From Glomus cerebriforme (Eukaryota; Glomeromycota; Glomeromycetes; Glomerales; Glomeraceae): a stretch of 64,000 nucleotides of DNA. The stretch spans positions 118,434-182,433 of the forward strand of contig QKYT01000138.1 of NCBI GenBank assembly GCA_003550305.1, written 5' to 3'. Position 1 is the first letter of the stretch, and every line of letters starts with the position of its first letter. The notes under the pieces were generated by a model. It had not been told where the DNA came from. It saw only the letters and a list, made by a program, of their open reading frames with translations, and ran no database searches. Positions 50,600-62,899 of this stretch are shown here, one piece after another. Position numbers and translations under genes: made by a program.

Positions 50600-50702
50600 A
50601 TGCAATCCTATAAAAAAAATATTCATATCTTTTTATTTAAAAAAATGACATATAATAAAAAATATGGTATAATATTTAATAAATAATATATGTATTTCAT
50701 AT

Positions 50703-51657
50703 TTAACCATATCTAAATCCAATACCAAATCCAAGAATAAAACTTGCGTCTGTTTGAAAGTTTCTGCTTAGAAAATCTACAACTTTATATAAAATCAATT
50801 TAAAATCATTAGTAGTAACTTTTCCATCATTATCTAAATCTAAAACTTTATTATAATTTTCTTCAAATTTATTCCAATGAATTTTAATATAACCTTGATG
50901 TTCTAATACTTGTAATAATACAAATGTAGCACCTACTAAAAATGATGCTGTTTTTGATATTTTTTTGACAAAAAAACCTGATGCGAATCCCATTGATGTA
51001 CCGAACGATATTTGTGAAAGATTAAATAAATCAAATAGTGAGAAATGTCGTTCATCAGGTGAAGGAGTAGAAGATGATGTAATATTTTCTTTTGTCGTTG
51101 TTGTTTGAGAATTACTGGGAGAAGTTTGTGAAGGAAATAAAGTTGCCTCAGGAGTTGAATCAACTGTCTGCGTAATTTTCTCCTCTAAAATAAATTTTGA
51201 TCCATTTTCTCTATTATTTAATACTTAAAATAAAAACATTATTTATTTATTTATTTATTTTTACCTGTACAATAAATGACCTTTCCAAGATAACGAGAAG
51301 CAGCTAAACCAACAGATAACGAAAATCCATAAGATAAACTAATCGGTACAGCTGAATTTCTAGCGTACAACTTATTATTCAAAAAACTCCTAGAATTGGG
51401 CACAAATCGATGATTCACTAAATCAACTATTTGCTTAGCAGCTATGGTTGAGTTTTTCCTAAAAGAATTAACCAATAATAAAGTATCTAAAAAAAAGAGT
51501 AAAGTTTATTTAATATATATATATATACAGTATTGAAAGTCCCTTACGCACCTGTCCCTGCAACACCAAAATTTGTGTGCGTTGAAGCACGCAAGAAATA
51601 AATTGACGGGTTAACACCACGTAAAGTTCCAATTAAGCTAATAGACGGTTGACTCAT
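50703..51657 (-). CDS. FUN14-domain mitochondrial membrane protein
   Basis: Three exons on the minus strand: 51657-51552, 51486-51265 and 51184-50703; 269 residues. The FUN14 domain occupies the C-terminal half: ISFGTSMGFASGFFVKKISK, TASFLVGATFVLLQVLEHQG, then YIKIHWNKFEENYNKVLDLD. It is followed by a loop, DLDNDGKVTTNDF, that resembles an EF-hand calcium-binding loop, and a last hydrophobic segment ILGFGIGFRYG. FUN14 proteins (FUNDC1/2 in animals) sit in the mitochondrial outer membrane, where FUNDC1 is a mitophagy receptor. The N-terminus has a basic stretch and a hydrophobic segment (ISLSYGFSLSVGLAASRYLG). No clear LC3-interacting YxxL motif was identified at the N-terminus. Confidence 0.88.
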
Positions 51658-53549
51658 CCCGTAATAAATGGTTTGTCGTAAAAAAAAAAAGAAATTTTCG
51701 TTAAATTGAGATAACAGATATGAATTTGTTTATTTACTTATTTTAGGGTTGGTTAGATTTTCCGCTGTAAAAGTGTCACGATCCGTGCGCGATTTTCTTA
51801 TTACAGAAAGACAAATGGATTATTTATCAAATCCGTCAGGTTGTACGAAATGATACTGTAGTTCTTTTGATTATCCGAAGCTGAAATATATTTAGTCCAT
51901 AATATTTACTACAAATGAATATTCATGCGCAGTAGTGATAATGTAAACGTTATGAAAACGATGCCTTCCCATGATTAATCCTTTATCAGTTATGATCTTT
52001 TTTGTTATAAAGTATTAAAATTATAATTCTTATTTTAAATTGTTGTAATCGACAAGTGTAACGATGTCGTCAGGCCACGAGGTACAGGTAGAGGTGATTT
52101 TTCTCAATGTGATAGAAAATTGGAAGAGAAATTGGATTTATTGTATAGCTTTATAATGGAATTAATATTGTAATTTGTAAATAAAGTTTAAAATGTTAAA
52201 ATTTTTTTTTTTAACAAGAAGCCCTGAAAACATTTTTTTTTTTTTTTTTTAAAGACAAGTTAATCGAGTTTATTTATAATTATAGAAATTCAAAAAGAAT
52301 ACATAATTATGTAATAAGAAATCATGAATATACCCTCTAAATAAGAAAAGTATAACTTGTCACATGAGGTAAGGATTTGTAAAGATGGCCATAGTCCTGA
52401 AAACATTTATTATACAAATTTTTATTTAACTTTTATAAATTTTTCCCACCTTCTAATTAAAATTAAGATGTAACCTATTAATATAAAAATTATAGTTCTA
52501 TAATGCATAACATTCATACTTATCAAATAAAAATTAATAATTTTAAAAATTTAACTATTTGTTAAATTTTTATGTTAATTAAAATTATTGCACAACCCTA
52601 TAGGATCATGCTGATTTTATTTGACCTATATTTTAATTATTATACAATATTGAAGATCAAAAGTTTATTTATGTATAATATTGATTTGTTTGTATATAAT
52701 ATTAAACTATTTGTGATATATTAATAAAATACTAAGAATTTAAGTATCTGCAATATTAATTTTCAAACTAACTTGTTTTAAAATTCCACCATTTATCAAA
52801 TTAACTAAATTATTTGTATTTATAGTAATTTTTAAGTTAGTATTGTTAAAATCAATTTATTATAATAGTTCACGTAAATTATTCTTCTGCATTGGAGGGT
52901 TGTCAGATATTTCTTTTGAAACATTGCTTTCTGATGGTTCACATTAAAATTTAAAAGCTAAATTAAAAAAAAAGCTTTAGCTTTCCTTTATAATTTTTAT
53001 TAGCATAAAATATTTTTATAGTATATGTCCAATTGTTAGTATATTCTTAACTTTTCCAATTTCACAAAAGAAGTTAACATTTTTTTCCAAATTGTCACTT
53101 GAAATCTTATTTAGAAAATTATAAAGATAATTTGTACATCAGGAAGTTTTAAACAGGTATATAATGTGTAAACATATGCCATGTATTGCTCAACACTAAA
53201 AAAGTGTTGCATAATGAACCTTTTATCAACTAACATAATTAAAAATATATTGTGCAACACATTTTTAGATGTATAATAACATACAGTAAAATAATGGCAG
53301 TTTAAAAATACGTATAACAACACTAGATTAGTTGAAAAACACATATTATTAGTTGAAAAATGCATATAAAAATGTTGAAAAATGTGTATAATAATACAAA
53401 TTTTAGCATATATTAACTACATTTAATAAATAAAAGCATTGTTAATTGATTTTATTATGTTTAAACTATATTCGTTTATTAAAAATGTATTAAATTACAA
53501 ATTCTTCCTAAATATACTAACTATGCTATATTAACTAACTATTCAATTT
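51658..53549. other. Start of the gene-poor, repeat-rich compartment
   Basis: Nearly 1.9 kb with no supported gene. Open frames near 53.1-53.4 kb are built from local repeats such as GTTGAAAAATG and have no domain. The left end contains the FUN14 gene promoter. Confidence 0.55.
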
Positions 53550-55710
53550 TAATACCAAATCCAGAATCTACAAAAAAGTAAAGAGAAACCTTAATTAACA
53601 TTTCTTATAAAAAGAATAAATAAATTAAGTTTCACAGCTAAGTTGTAAAACTTACGTTTCTAATTTCCAAAAACCCAAATTTTAAAGTACAAACTGAATC
53701 TACAAAAAAAAACATTTGGTTAGAATGTTTCTAACAAAGAAAAAAAANNNNNNNNNNNNNNNNNNNNNNNNNNNNNNNNNNNNNNNNNNNNNNNNNNNNN
53801 NNNNNNNNNNNNNNNNNNNNNNNNNNNNNNNNNNNNNNNNNNNNNNNNNNNNNNNNNNNNNNNNNNNNNNNNNNNNNNNNNNNNNNNNNNNNNNNNNNNN
53901 NNNNNNNNNNNNNNNNNNNNNNNNNNNNNNNNNNNNNNNNNNNNNNNNNNNNNNNNNNNNNNNNNNNNNNNNNNNNNNNNNNNNNNNNNNNNNNNNNNNN
54001 NNNNNNNNNNNNNNNNNNNNNNNNNNNNNNNNNNNNNNNNNNNNNNNNNNNNNNNNNNNNNNNNNNNNNNNNNNNNNNNNNNNNNNNNNNNNNNNNNNNN
54101 NNNNNNNNNNNNNNNNNNNNNNNNNNNNNNNNNNNNNNNNNNNNNNNNNNNNNNNNNNNNNNNNNNNNNNNNNNNNNNNNNNNNNNNNNNNNNNNNNNNN
54201 NNNNNNNNNNNNNNNNNNNNNNNNNNNNNNNNNNNNNNNNNNNNNNNNNNNNNNNNNNNNNNNNNNNNNNNNNNNNNNNNNNNNNNNNNNNNNNNNNNNN
54301 NNNNNNNNNNNNNNNNNNNNNNNNNNNNNNNNNNNNNNNNNNNNNNNNNNNNNNNNNNNNNNNNNNNNNNNNNNNNNNNNNNNNNNNNNNNNNNNNNNNN
54401 NNNNNNNNNNNNNNNNNNNNNNNNNNNNNNNNNNNNNNNNNNNNNNNNNNNNNNNNNNNNNNNNNNNNNNNNNNNNNNNNNNNNNNNNNNNNNNNNNNNN
54501 NNNNNNNNNNNNNNNNNNNNNNNNNNNNNNNNNNNNNNNNNNNNNNNNNNNNNNNNNNNNNNNNNNNNNNNNNNNNNNNNNNNNNNNNNNNNNNNNNNNN
54601 NNNNNNNNNNNNNNNNNNNNNNNNNNNNNNNNNNNNNNNNNNNNNNNNNNNNNNNNNNNNNNNNNNNNNNNNNNNNNNNNNNNNNNNNNNNNTTCATAAA
54701 GAAACTTCTATAACCTGAAATGAAATCCAAGAACCTATAAGAAGAAAAAAAAAGAAACATTAAAAACATTTTTATTTAAAAAAAACAAAAAAAAAAATGG
54801 TAAGTTTCATTATGAAACTTATCATTTCCTAATTTTAAGTGCCCAAACTAAAGAAGAGTCTATAAGAAAAGAAAAAGAACTATTAGAAAATATTTCTAAA
54901 AAAAAAAAAAAAAATGGCAAGTTTCATGAAGAAACTTATCATTCCCCAATTTTATGTACTAATCTGAAAGCCAAGAGAACTTATAAAATAAAAGAAAAAG
55001 AAAACATTAAAAATGTTTCTAATAAAAGAAAACTAAAAAAAACACAGTAAGTTTCTCAAAGAAACTTGAAAAACTTACCGTTTCCAATTCTAGCATTAAA
55101 CTGAAAGCACAGAGAACTTATAAGAAAAGAAAATAAAAAACATTAGAAATGTTTCTTTAAAAAAAAATGAAAAAAAAATGATAAGTTTTGTAAAGAAACT
55201 TAACATTTTCCCTTTTCATTCCAAACTGAAGAGCTCAGAGAACCTACAAGAAAAAAAAAATATTAATAAGTATTTCTAAAAAAAAATAAAAAATATAGTA
55301 AGTTTCTCAAAGAAATTTGAGAAACTTATCCTTTCTGATTCCAGTATCGAGCTGAAAGCACAAAGAATCTACAAGAAAAGAAAAAAGAAATGTTAAAAAT
55401 GTTTCTTTTAAAAAAATGAAAAAAAATGATAAATTTTATGAAGAAACTTACCATTTTTTCTTTCCAGTCTGGATTGAAGAATTCAGAAAACCTATAAAAA
55501 AAAGAAACATTAATAAGTATTTCTAAAAAAAAACAAAAAAAAATGGTAAATTTTGTGAAAAAATTTACTGGTTCTCACTTTCAGTATCAGACCAAAAACT
55601 GAGAGACCTATAAAAGAAAAAAGAAGAAATGTTAGAAACGTTTCTTTAAAAAAAATTAAAAAAAAACAGCAAGTTTCGTAAAGAAACTTAATATTTCTCA
55701 ATTTCCAGAA
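53550..55710. repeat. Satellite-like tandem array of about 120-bp monomers
   Basis: Right of the gap at least eight monomers can be followed; their hairpin cores lie near 54802, 54918, 55048, 55182, 55299, 55430, 55546 and 55670, a spacing of about 115-135 bases. Each has a small inverted repeat (AAGTTTC ... GAAACTT), a run like AGAACCTATAAGAAAAG and a motif AACATTAAAAATGTTTCT. Two core variants alternate in part of the array, suggesting a dimer unit. The DNA left of the gap (53550-53747) has the same motifs, so the array spans the gap. Confidence 0.8.
53748..54692. other. Assembly gap (945 N)
   Basis: A run of N inside the tandem array. The assembler probably failed because of the repeat, and the true length may differ. 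Open frames that cross it are artefacts. Confidence 0.99.
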
Positions 55711-56833
55711 TAAGTTCAAATGGTGATTAAAAGTTGCTGATTTAAGGTTTAAATGACTAAAATAAACTGCAACTGCAGTTTATTAATTGATAAGTATGGC
55801 GCATAGTTATTTTTTTTAAAATAAACTGCAGCTCATATCATGTGATACACAAGATACAAAAAAAGTATATAATGAGTCTTTTTCATTTTTTTTTTTTAAT
55901 TTTAATTTTTTTTTAATTAATCTTGTGAAAAATCCCTCCTCTATGGATGGGTAGAGGTTATTAGTACCTACAGGAAAAGAGCTATTGCTGCTTCTTTCAC
56001 CCATTCATAATAACAAAAAGAGGACATATCAGTAGTAAGATATTAAGAAAAGTGAAAATTGAAATTTTCTGAAACTAATCAGACAGTTTTTGGCCTGAAT
56101 TATTTTCAAATTTGGTCAAAATTATATTTAATATTGGCCAATATAATAATCTGGATCTAATTTTAAAGATTTTTAATAAATTTTAATAAAATTTTAATTA
56201 TAATTTATAAAATTATTTTTTAATATATTTATTAGATAAGTAAATTTAAAATAAATAAAATTATAATTACAGTATATAATAATAACTATTTATTATAACT
56301 ATTTATTATATTGAAAAAATATTAAGTAACGTTGATATATGGATGTTGTGCAATAATGTATAATATGTTTAACAACTGTTGGTATAGAAAAATGCATATG
56401 TTAACTGCATGTGTTAATAAACTCCAGTATATAAGTATTTTACAATATGTTGAACAACTGATAGTGTTGATCAACGCATTTTTTGGTATATATCAACACC
56501 TCCAAAACTTTCTGATATATAAATAAAATTTACTATTATATTTTATATAATACTAAAGTTTTCTCATAAATTCTGTTGTTTTCACATAGCATATTAAAGA
56601 GTAATAATAAAGAAAATTTATTTGATGAGAGAAACAATAAAAGAAAATATGAAAAAAAGAAATATGATAGGAAGAAAAAAAAAGTTTATTGTTAAATAAC
56701 CTTTAATAGACTTTTATAAAGCATGATCTGTATTAGCCGTATGATAATATAGATATTATATGGTGGTATTTCATTGGTTAACGTCACTTCATAATGTTAA
56801 CCTATATAAATGCATACTGTACAATATCCATTA
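55711..56833. other. AT-rich region without genes
   Basis: Contains the palindrome-like AAACTGCAACTGCAGTTTA near 55763 and a second AAACTGCAG about 60 bases on. Near 56340-56520 there are repeats of the type GTTGTGCAATAATG / TGTTGAACAACTG that resemble sequence near 53.2 kb, perhaps fragments of one repeat family. Confidence 0.45.
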
Positions 56834-57226
56834 CAGTCTACTCGCTTTATAACGAAGTTGGTAGTTTAGCCAATCAGACCTTCGTTATAAGAAAATTCGT
56901 TAATGTAATGTGAAAATCTAGTATAACTTGGGAAAAGTTGGTATATTATGGTAAATTACATAACATTTGTATTATTATATATAAAATATTTTCGTTATAT
57001 TAAAAAAAAATTCGTTATGAAGGAAAATTCGTTATAATAAGAGCCATTTTATATATATTTTATATGTACACTTTCTAGGTTTACTTCGTTAAACGGTATA
57101 CAGCATTTTATTAGTAATCTTCGGTATAACAAGATTTTTTTCATTTATTAAATTCGGTACAACACTGAAGGTTCGCTATATTAAGAAATTCGTTAAATCA
57201 AAATTCGTTATAAAGCGAGTAGACTG
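56834..57226. mobile_element. pogo/Tigger-like MITE with TA target duplication
   Basis: A 393-bp element with near-perfect inverted ends: CAGTCTACTCGCTTTATAAC at the left and its complement at the right, flanked by TA on both sides (56832-56833 and 57227-57228). CAGT ends with a TA duplication are the mark of Tc1/mariner-pogo elements. The sub-terminal region repeats TTCGTTATAA several times. No transposase. Confidence 0.88.
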
Positions 57227-58462
57227 TAAATATAATCCAATAAAATTATATTTCAAGTTCTTCTCTTTCAAGTTATCAGATTAGTTTTTTATAACTTTTA
57301 TACTTAAAAGTTATTGGGATTTAAAATCAATATATTTATATATACTGTAAGTTTATATATTTTTATTTAATAATAATGATATTATAAAATAAAATTTCAG
57401 ATCTTTAATAAATATAGATATTATGCATCATATAAGAACTATATTATCTATATCAATTTTCTTTTACTTTTACTTGGTTTATTTTCTATTCTAATAATTT
57501 TATAAATAATATATTTACTTATATTTTATATATTGATTTTTTTCTATTTTTTTTCATTTTTTTTTTTTTGTTTTATATTTTTTTTTGCTTTTTTCCTATT
57601 TTTTAGTAAAGTAAAACTGGAAATTTTAAAATAGATGCTATTAAAATAGATTTTTAGGCCTCTAAGTTAAAATTGCTTGTCAAAACTAAGGATTTCATAA
57701 ATAGCAAATATAAAACTATCAAAATTAGTTTTACAATGCAAAATTACCTTAAAATGCCAAAATTGTGAAACACTGAAACTGTTAAAACTTGTGAAACTAT
57801 TTCAGCATTTTACATCATTTTTTATAATAATTTACTATAGTTTTGACAATTATAATAAAATTTTTATTGCCTATTTGCAAACCCATTTTTATATATAATT
57901 ATAATTTTTATAAACTAAATTTTAGATTGTTAAACCCTATAAAAAATTGGATACTGTATTTCAGTATACACAGTATAAAATATACTGTTTTCCAGTATGT
58001 ATGTGCAAAAAATGTATAAAAACAGTATATAAAATATACTGAAATATAGTACAGTATATTTAATACAGTATAATAGTATACTTTATACTGTTATGCAAAA
58101 TACAATATATTTACAATATACTTTATAATATTAATACAATATATTTACAGTATTTTAATTTTTTATAGAAAAAATATTTAGTATCTATGTCAAATCCAAA
58201 TGTATTACACTATAAATGTAAGTATTTAAAATTTATTAATAGTATAAGACTTTATTAAAATAATATATTATTTTCACTATACAAAATACTAATTATAGTT
58301 TAAGATTCAAGATTATTAATTGATCCATCTAAAATTGGCATTATGTTACTAAGTAGGACAATAATGGATCTTCTAGGATAAAATCTTCTTTATAACTTCC
58401 ATTTGATTTTAAAAATCATTGTAAAAGTGAGACTTCTAAGATAAATATTTCATGATCTCCAT
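57227..58462. repeat. AT-rich region with an AGTATA-rich cluster
   Basis: No gene. Between about 57950 and 58150 short palindromic words (CAGTATA, TATACTG) recur a dozen times and can pair in many ways, giving a locally self-complementary cluster. Confidence 0.55.
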
Positions 58463-58995
58463 TCACTGGTCAAAAACTGATCTATCTTACAGATATCTTA
58501 CAGATATCTTATAAATATCGGGTACCCAAAATGCAGAAAATCTGCTATACATCGGGTATCCAATATGTATACTATAGAATTAAAAAATACAATTTATTAA
58601 TTATCTCACTATCCAGTGATCATAAAATGATGAAATATAGCTCATTCGATTCGCCTCACTGAGACGTATCAAATGGTACTAATTTCGCATTTCTAGGTGC
58701 GATAGATATTGAGATATTGTATTTTTTGTTTATTTTTTTACGATTTATCAAACATCTCAGCATTTATCACACCTAAAAATGCGAAATTAGTACCATTTGA
58801 TACGTCTTAGCGAGGCGAATCGAATGAGCTATATTTCATCTTTTTATGATCACTGGATAGCGAGATAATTAATAAATTGTATTTTTTAATTCTATATTAT
58901 ACATATTGGATACCCGATGTATAGCAGATTTTCCGTATTTTGGGTACCCGATATTTATAAGATATCTGTAAGATAGATCAGTTTTTGACCAGTGA
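58463..58995. mobile_element. Foldback (long inverted-repeat) MITE, about 530 bp
   Basis: Two arms of about 230-240 bases are inverted copies: the left begins CACTGGTCAAAAACTGATCT and the right ends with its complement. Arms contain matching landmarks (GGGTACCC, GATCACTGGATAG / CTATCCAGTGATC, GCGAAATTAGTACCATTTGA). The unpaired centre is about 60-70 bases (58705-58768). The flanking bases ATT occur on both sides and may be a 3-bp target duplication. No coding capacity. Confidence 0.88.
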
Positions 58996-60110
58996 TTTGA
59001 TCTTAAGAGCCTGTTTTCTGAAGTAAAATACTTTATGACCTTCTAACTACTTCAAAAACTTTTCAAAATTTAACCAAAAAAATTCAGATATCACATAATC
59101 TTTATTTGTTACTAGCATTCATTTTACTAATAGACATTTCACCAACAATCATTTTTATTACTGATTATACTGGGTGTAATAGTTAAACACTCAACCTGCA
59201 TTATAACATAATTCTAGCCAATATAATTATATGTTATATCACGTATTGTCAGTAAAATAATTGTCAGTAAAACATCCATCAAAATACTATGTCTATTTGA
59301 TTATTTTTAGCTTAAAATCTTTAGTTCTCTTTTATACCAAGTTTTGAAATCATCTAAAATTTGCTAATATTTGATTTCATTGGGTAGAATTGATTGTGCT
59401 AACTCATAGACAAATTTTTCTGGATTTTCAACTTAGTGTAAATTGATTATTCATTATTTATAACATAATATAAATTTACTATCTTTTGGTTTTTTGTATA
59501 GGATTCCTGCTTTGATTATATTAATTAAAGCCTTTTCAATTTCCTGATAAATGGACTTATTTGATGAAGTCAGTGACAATAAAATTATGCTATGATAGAA
59601 TATAAATTATATGTATATTAAAACAAAATTATGTGATATAATTTTTTTAAAAAAATTTATATTATGTGATATTATAGCAATCAGATCCCTATATAATCAC
59701 ACTTTTTTTATAAGTATCTATTTTTATGTAACTGACTTAAAATTAGTTAAAAAACCCTTCTTTAATCACATACATATTATAATCACTATTACCAAAAATA
59801 ATTGTAATGTATATATTAGTTTTATTAATATAAAAATTTCTTTTTAATTACATAATTTCTGATTGGCCATAAATTTTTAATAATCATTTAATTTCACACA
59901 GTATTTACTTCTAGTAAAAAATTTTTACAAACTATTTTACAAAATTTATGTATAAATTACTGATTTAAAAATAATTATTTTTTAATTTATGTATCTTCCT
60001 TTATGATGTTACAATTATTTTTCCAAATTTGCAATATTATGAAATTTTAAATTGAATTATGTATAGTAATCTGCAATTCCTTAATTCTAATTACGTGATT
60101 TATATAAAAT
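58996..60110. other. AT-rich region without genes
   Basis: No gene seen. Near 59685 the sequence CCCTATATAATCACAC resembles the interior of the Tigger-like end at 35.37 kb, perhaps another relic. Confidence 0.45.
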
Positions 60111-60515
60111 ACAAAATTGCAAATTACTCGAGATCTAGTAATTCAATTTTAATAAAATTGAATTTTCTCATTAAGACAAATTGAATAATATAAATATCAT
60201 CTTTCTAATATCAATATTGATAGAGATACAATTATACAAACATTTAACAAATTTTGGAAACAAATTATGATCCAATAATTGGATTTCAATAAAATTTATA
60301 TCATTCGATTCATCTCAATGAGAGAATTCGAATGGTAGTAATTTTATCTTTCTATCATCAATATTGACAGAGATAAAACTAGATAAACATTTAGCAAATT
60401 TTGAAAATAAAACATGATCCAATAATTGGATTTCAATAAAGTTTATACAATTCGATTTATCTCGTTAAGAGGATTCGAATGGTGATAATTTCATCATTCT
60501 AGCATTGATATTGGT
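60110..60515. repeat. Diverged tandem repeat, about 140-150-bp unit
   Basis: Three units can be aligned. The marker words ATGATCCAATAATTGGATTT, GAATTCGAATGGT / GATTCGAATGGT and AATATTGACAGAGATA recur at regular spacing; the first unit is the most diverged. The array ends a few bases before the 3' end of the LINE. Confidence 0.75.
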
Positions 60516-60827
60516 GGAATTGGAATTTTTTTTTTATTGTTAACAGTATATTTTATTTAATAAAATTATTCAAACTAATAAAATTAATAATAAACATAAA
60601 CAAAATACATGGATCTCGTCACTATCTAGTCTACATAAAGTAAAATTATAAAAAGTAAAAACTAATCTATAAAACTACACTATAAACCTAACATAATGAC
60701 ATACTCAGTAAACTACTTTACCATGAGAGGTAGCAACCAGATCAACCATCCCGAGAGTATCTTCTCCAATCCCTTAAAATAAGTTAAAGAAGAGTCGTAA
60801 CTTAACACCCCAAACTATCAGATCCAT

Positions 60828-61471
60828 CTAAGGGACTATTTGGCCTAAGAGTTTAATCCAGGAGGTACCAAAGGAAAATGCCTTATCAAGCAAGTCTGGT
60901 ACAAAGGCTGAGGTCAGTGATGGGAGCCTTAAAACCCGAGCAGTATCGGCGAGAACACGTGACATAAGTATGTCTTTAGCAAGAAGCGTAGAGGCCATAA
61001 TGTGATAATGAGGGAGCCATATCTGATGAAAGAAGTCACATTGCAACTTTGTCATCGCTGGGCAGAGAAGATTTTTTATGGAAACCTGTGGGAATCTGAG
61101 TAAAAGGAGAAAGGCCATAAGTGAATATGGAATGAACCTCTGAAGAAAGAGCAAAGGCCAATTTGGAGAATCTGAAAGAAAAGACCAAAGATTCAAAAAA
61201 AGAAATTCCTGTCTTGAAGGGAAAGTGGATACATCCTTATTAAGAATGTTTGACTAGGAAAGAATAATCGAATCAAGCAATAATTTTTAAATAGATTAAA
61301 GAAAATTGGAAAATTAGAATGAGGTAAAGGCGGGGTATCGGAAAAATCTGACATTCTAATAACAGCTGAGCAATCCACAAGATGAGGCAAAGATTCAGGG
61401 TAAGCATTGCAAAAGAAACAACGAAGCTCATGTGGAGAATAATAAGAATGGTGCGAATTCATAACGTCCAT
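60828..61471 (-). pseudogene. LINE C-terminal zinc-finger region
   Basis: The sequence ELRCFFCNAYPESLPHLVDC has the CxxC...H...C spacing seen at the C-terminus of these LINE proteins. The frame is broken upstream (between 61471 and 61696, where matching segments occur in different frames with stops) and again near 61195. The rest, down to 60828, is hydrophobic and poorly conserved. Confidence 0.65.
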
Positions 61472-61695
61472 AGTTGGGAGTTCTAAAAATTAAAGTTTAT
61501 ACTGAAAAGAGGAGTGAGCAACATGACATTCCTGCACTTTGGACAGAAACAGTTCAGAAAAAAGAACATAAGAATTCAAAGTTAGCCAGGATAAGTCCCA
61601 GTCGATCAAAAGGATCGAGGGATTAAATAAGAGAATCTATTTAATGACAAAATATTAATAAATTCCTTATAAGAAAGATAATTATTAAAAGCTTT

Positions 61696-62376
61696 TTAAA
61701 ATGGTAAATCAATTCTTAAATTTTTAAAAGAAAAAGAAATCATTAAGGAAGAGGGAAAGATTAAAGAAACTTTAACAAGAGAACAAAAATCCTGATGACG
61801 TGAGCATTTACACATTATAGAGTCAGCAAAATTATGCAAAGAGTTATCAGAATGAGAAGTAACTTTGTGCATGGTGAAAGATAAATTTTTTGATGTTAAA
61901 AAATTAACAAAGAGGGACCATAGGAAATACTTATGGAGAGAGGTTAAAGGAACAAAAGGATTATCTACAATTGTATGGACACCATTAATAACTGACATGC
62001 TATCCGTATAGATATGCAAATGAGCATTTTCAGGGATAAAAGAACAAATAAGAATTAATGGGGCTAATTCAGAGATTAAAGAAGAAGCAGAAGGATATGA
62101 AAGAGGAACAGCCAGAGAATGCAACAAATCATTCTCAGGATTAAATTGAACCCAAGCATAAGAAAGGCGAGAGAAACTATCAATAATGATGAAGGAGCCA
62201 TCAATATAAAAATGATACAAATTGGAAGGCAACTCATGGAAATGAGAAAAGTCCAAAACATTAGGTAAGGGGGAAAGGAAGAACAATATCCTATTGAAAT
62301 TTGAAAAAACAGAGAATTTGGAAACAAGAGAAGAAAGTTGTGAAGAAATAGTTTTAACGGAAACTTTAAAGGACAT
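61696..62376 (-). pseudogene. LINE RNase H domain
   Basis: An open stretch of 226 codons carries the RNase H acidic residues in order: FYIDGSF (Asp), SELAPLIL (Glu), IYTDSMSVINGV (Asp) and HNFADSI (last Asp), with the KVTSHSDN His-containing loop. The domain itself is intact, but the surrounding element is not, so it is listed as part of a dead copy. Confidence 0.85.
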
Positions 62377-62899
62377 AGAATCAAATCACTTTAAGTGATA
62401 TTTGAAGACTAAAGGAATAACTACAGTAAGAAATAAATTAATCAAAAAAGAACAATGGATAGGACCTAGTTTCTTTTTCTAGAGGGAGTTAAGGAATTGT
62501 GTAAATGATTGTTCAAAGAACAACCCAGGCATTGTTGAAGAGATAATAATTGAGAAACTGGAGTGTGTGAGGAATTGGAAGGAGGAGCTGGAATCCAGTG
62601 GTCAATGAAAGCAGTATGGATCTTGGGATTATATTTAAAAATATGTCCAAAATTAGTGCGGGAAGCTACAGAAAACCAATTAGCAATCCAATGAAAGCCA
62701 AAATGTTTATTAGGATGGTTGAAAGGTATAGATTAATAGGGAATATCCAAAATGAAGGCATCATCCAAAGTAAATTCAGGACGAAGACAACAAGAGACAG
62801 AGGCATTAACGCAAATCTTGGCAGCAGTAAATTGGTACCATAAAGGAGTAACAGCATGATAGTGAAAAGAGTATCTATAAGATAACTCTTTCCAATCCA

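Noticed and set aside
53716..54769. Long open frames across the N run
   Set aside because: N bases contain no stops; these are artefacts of the gap.
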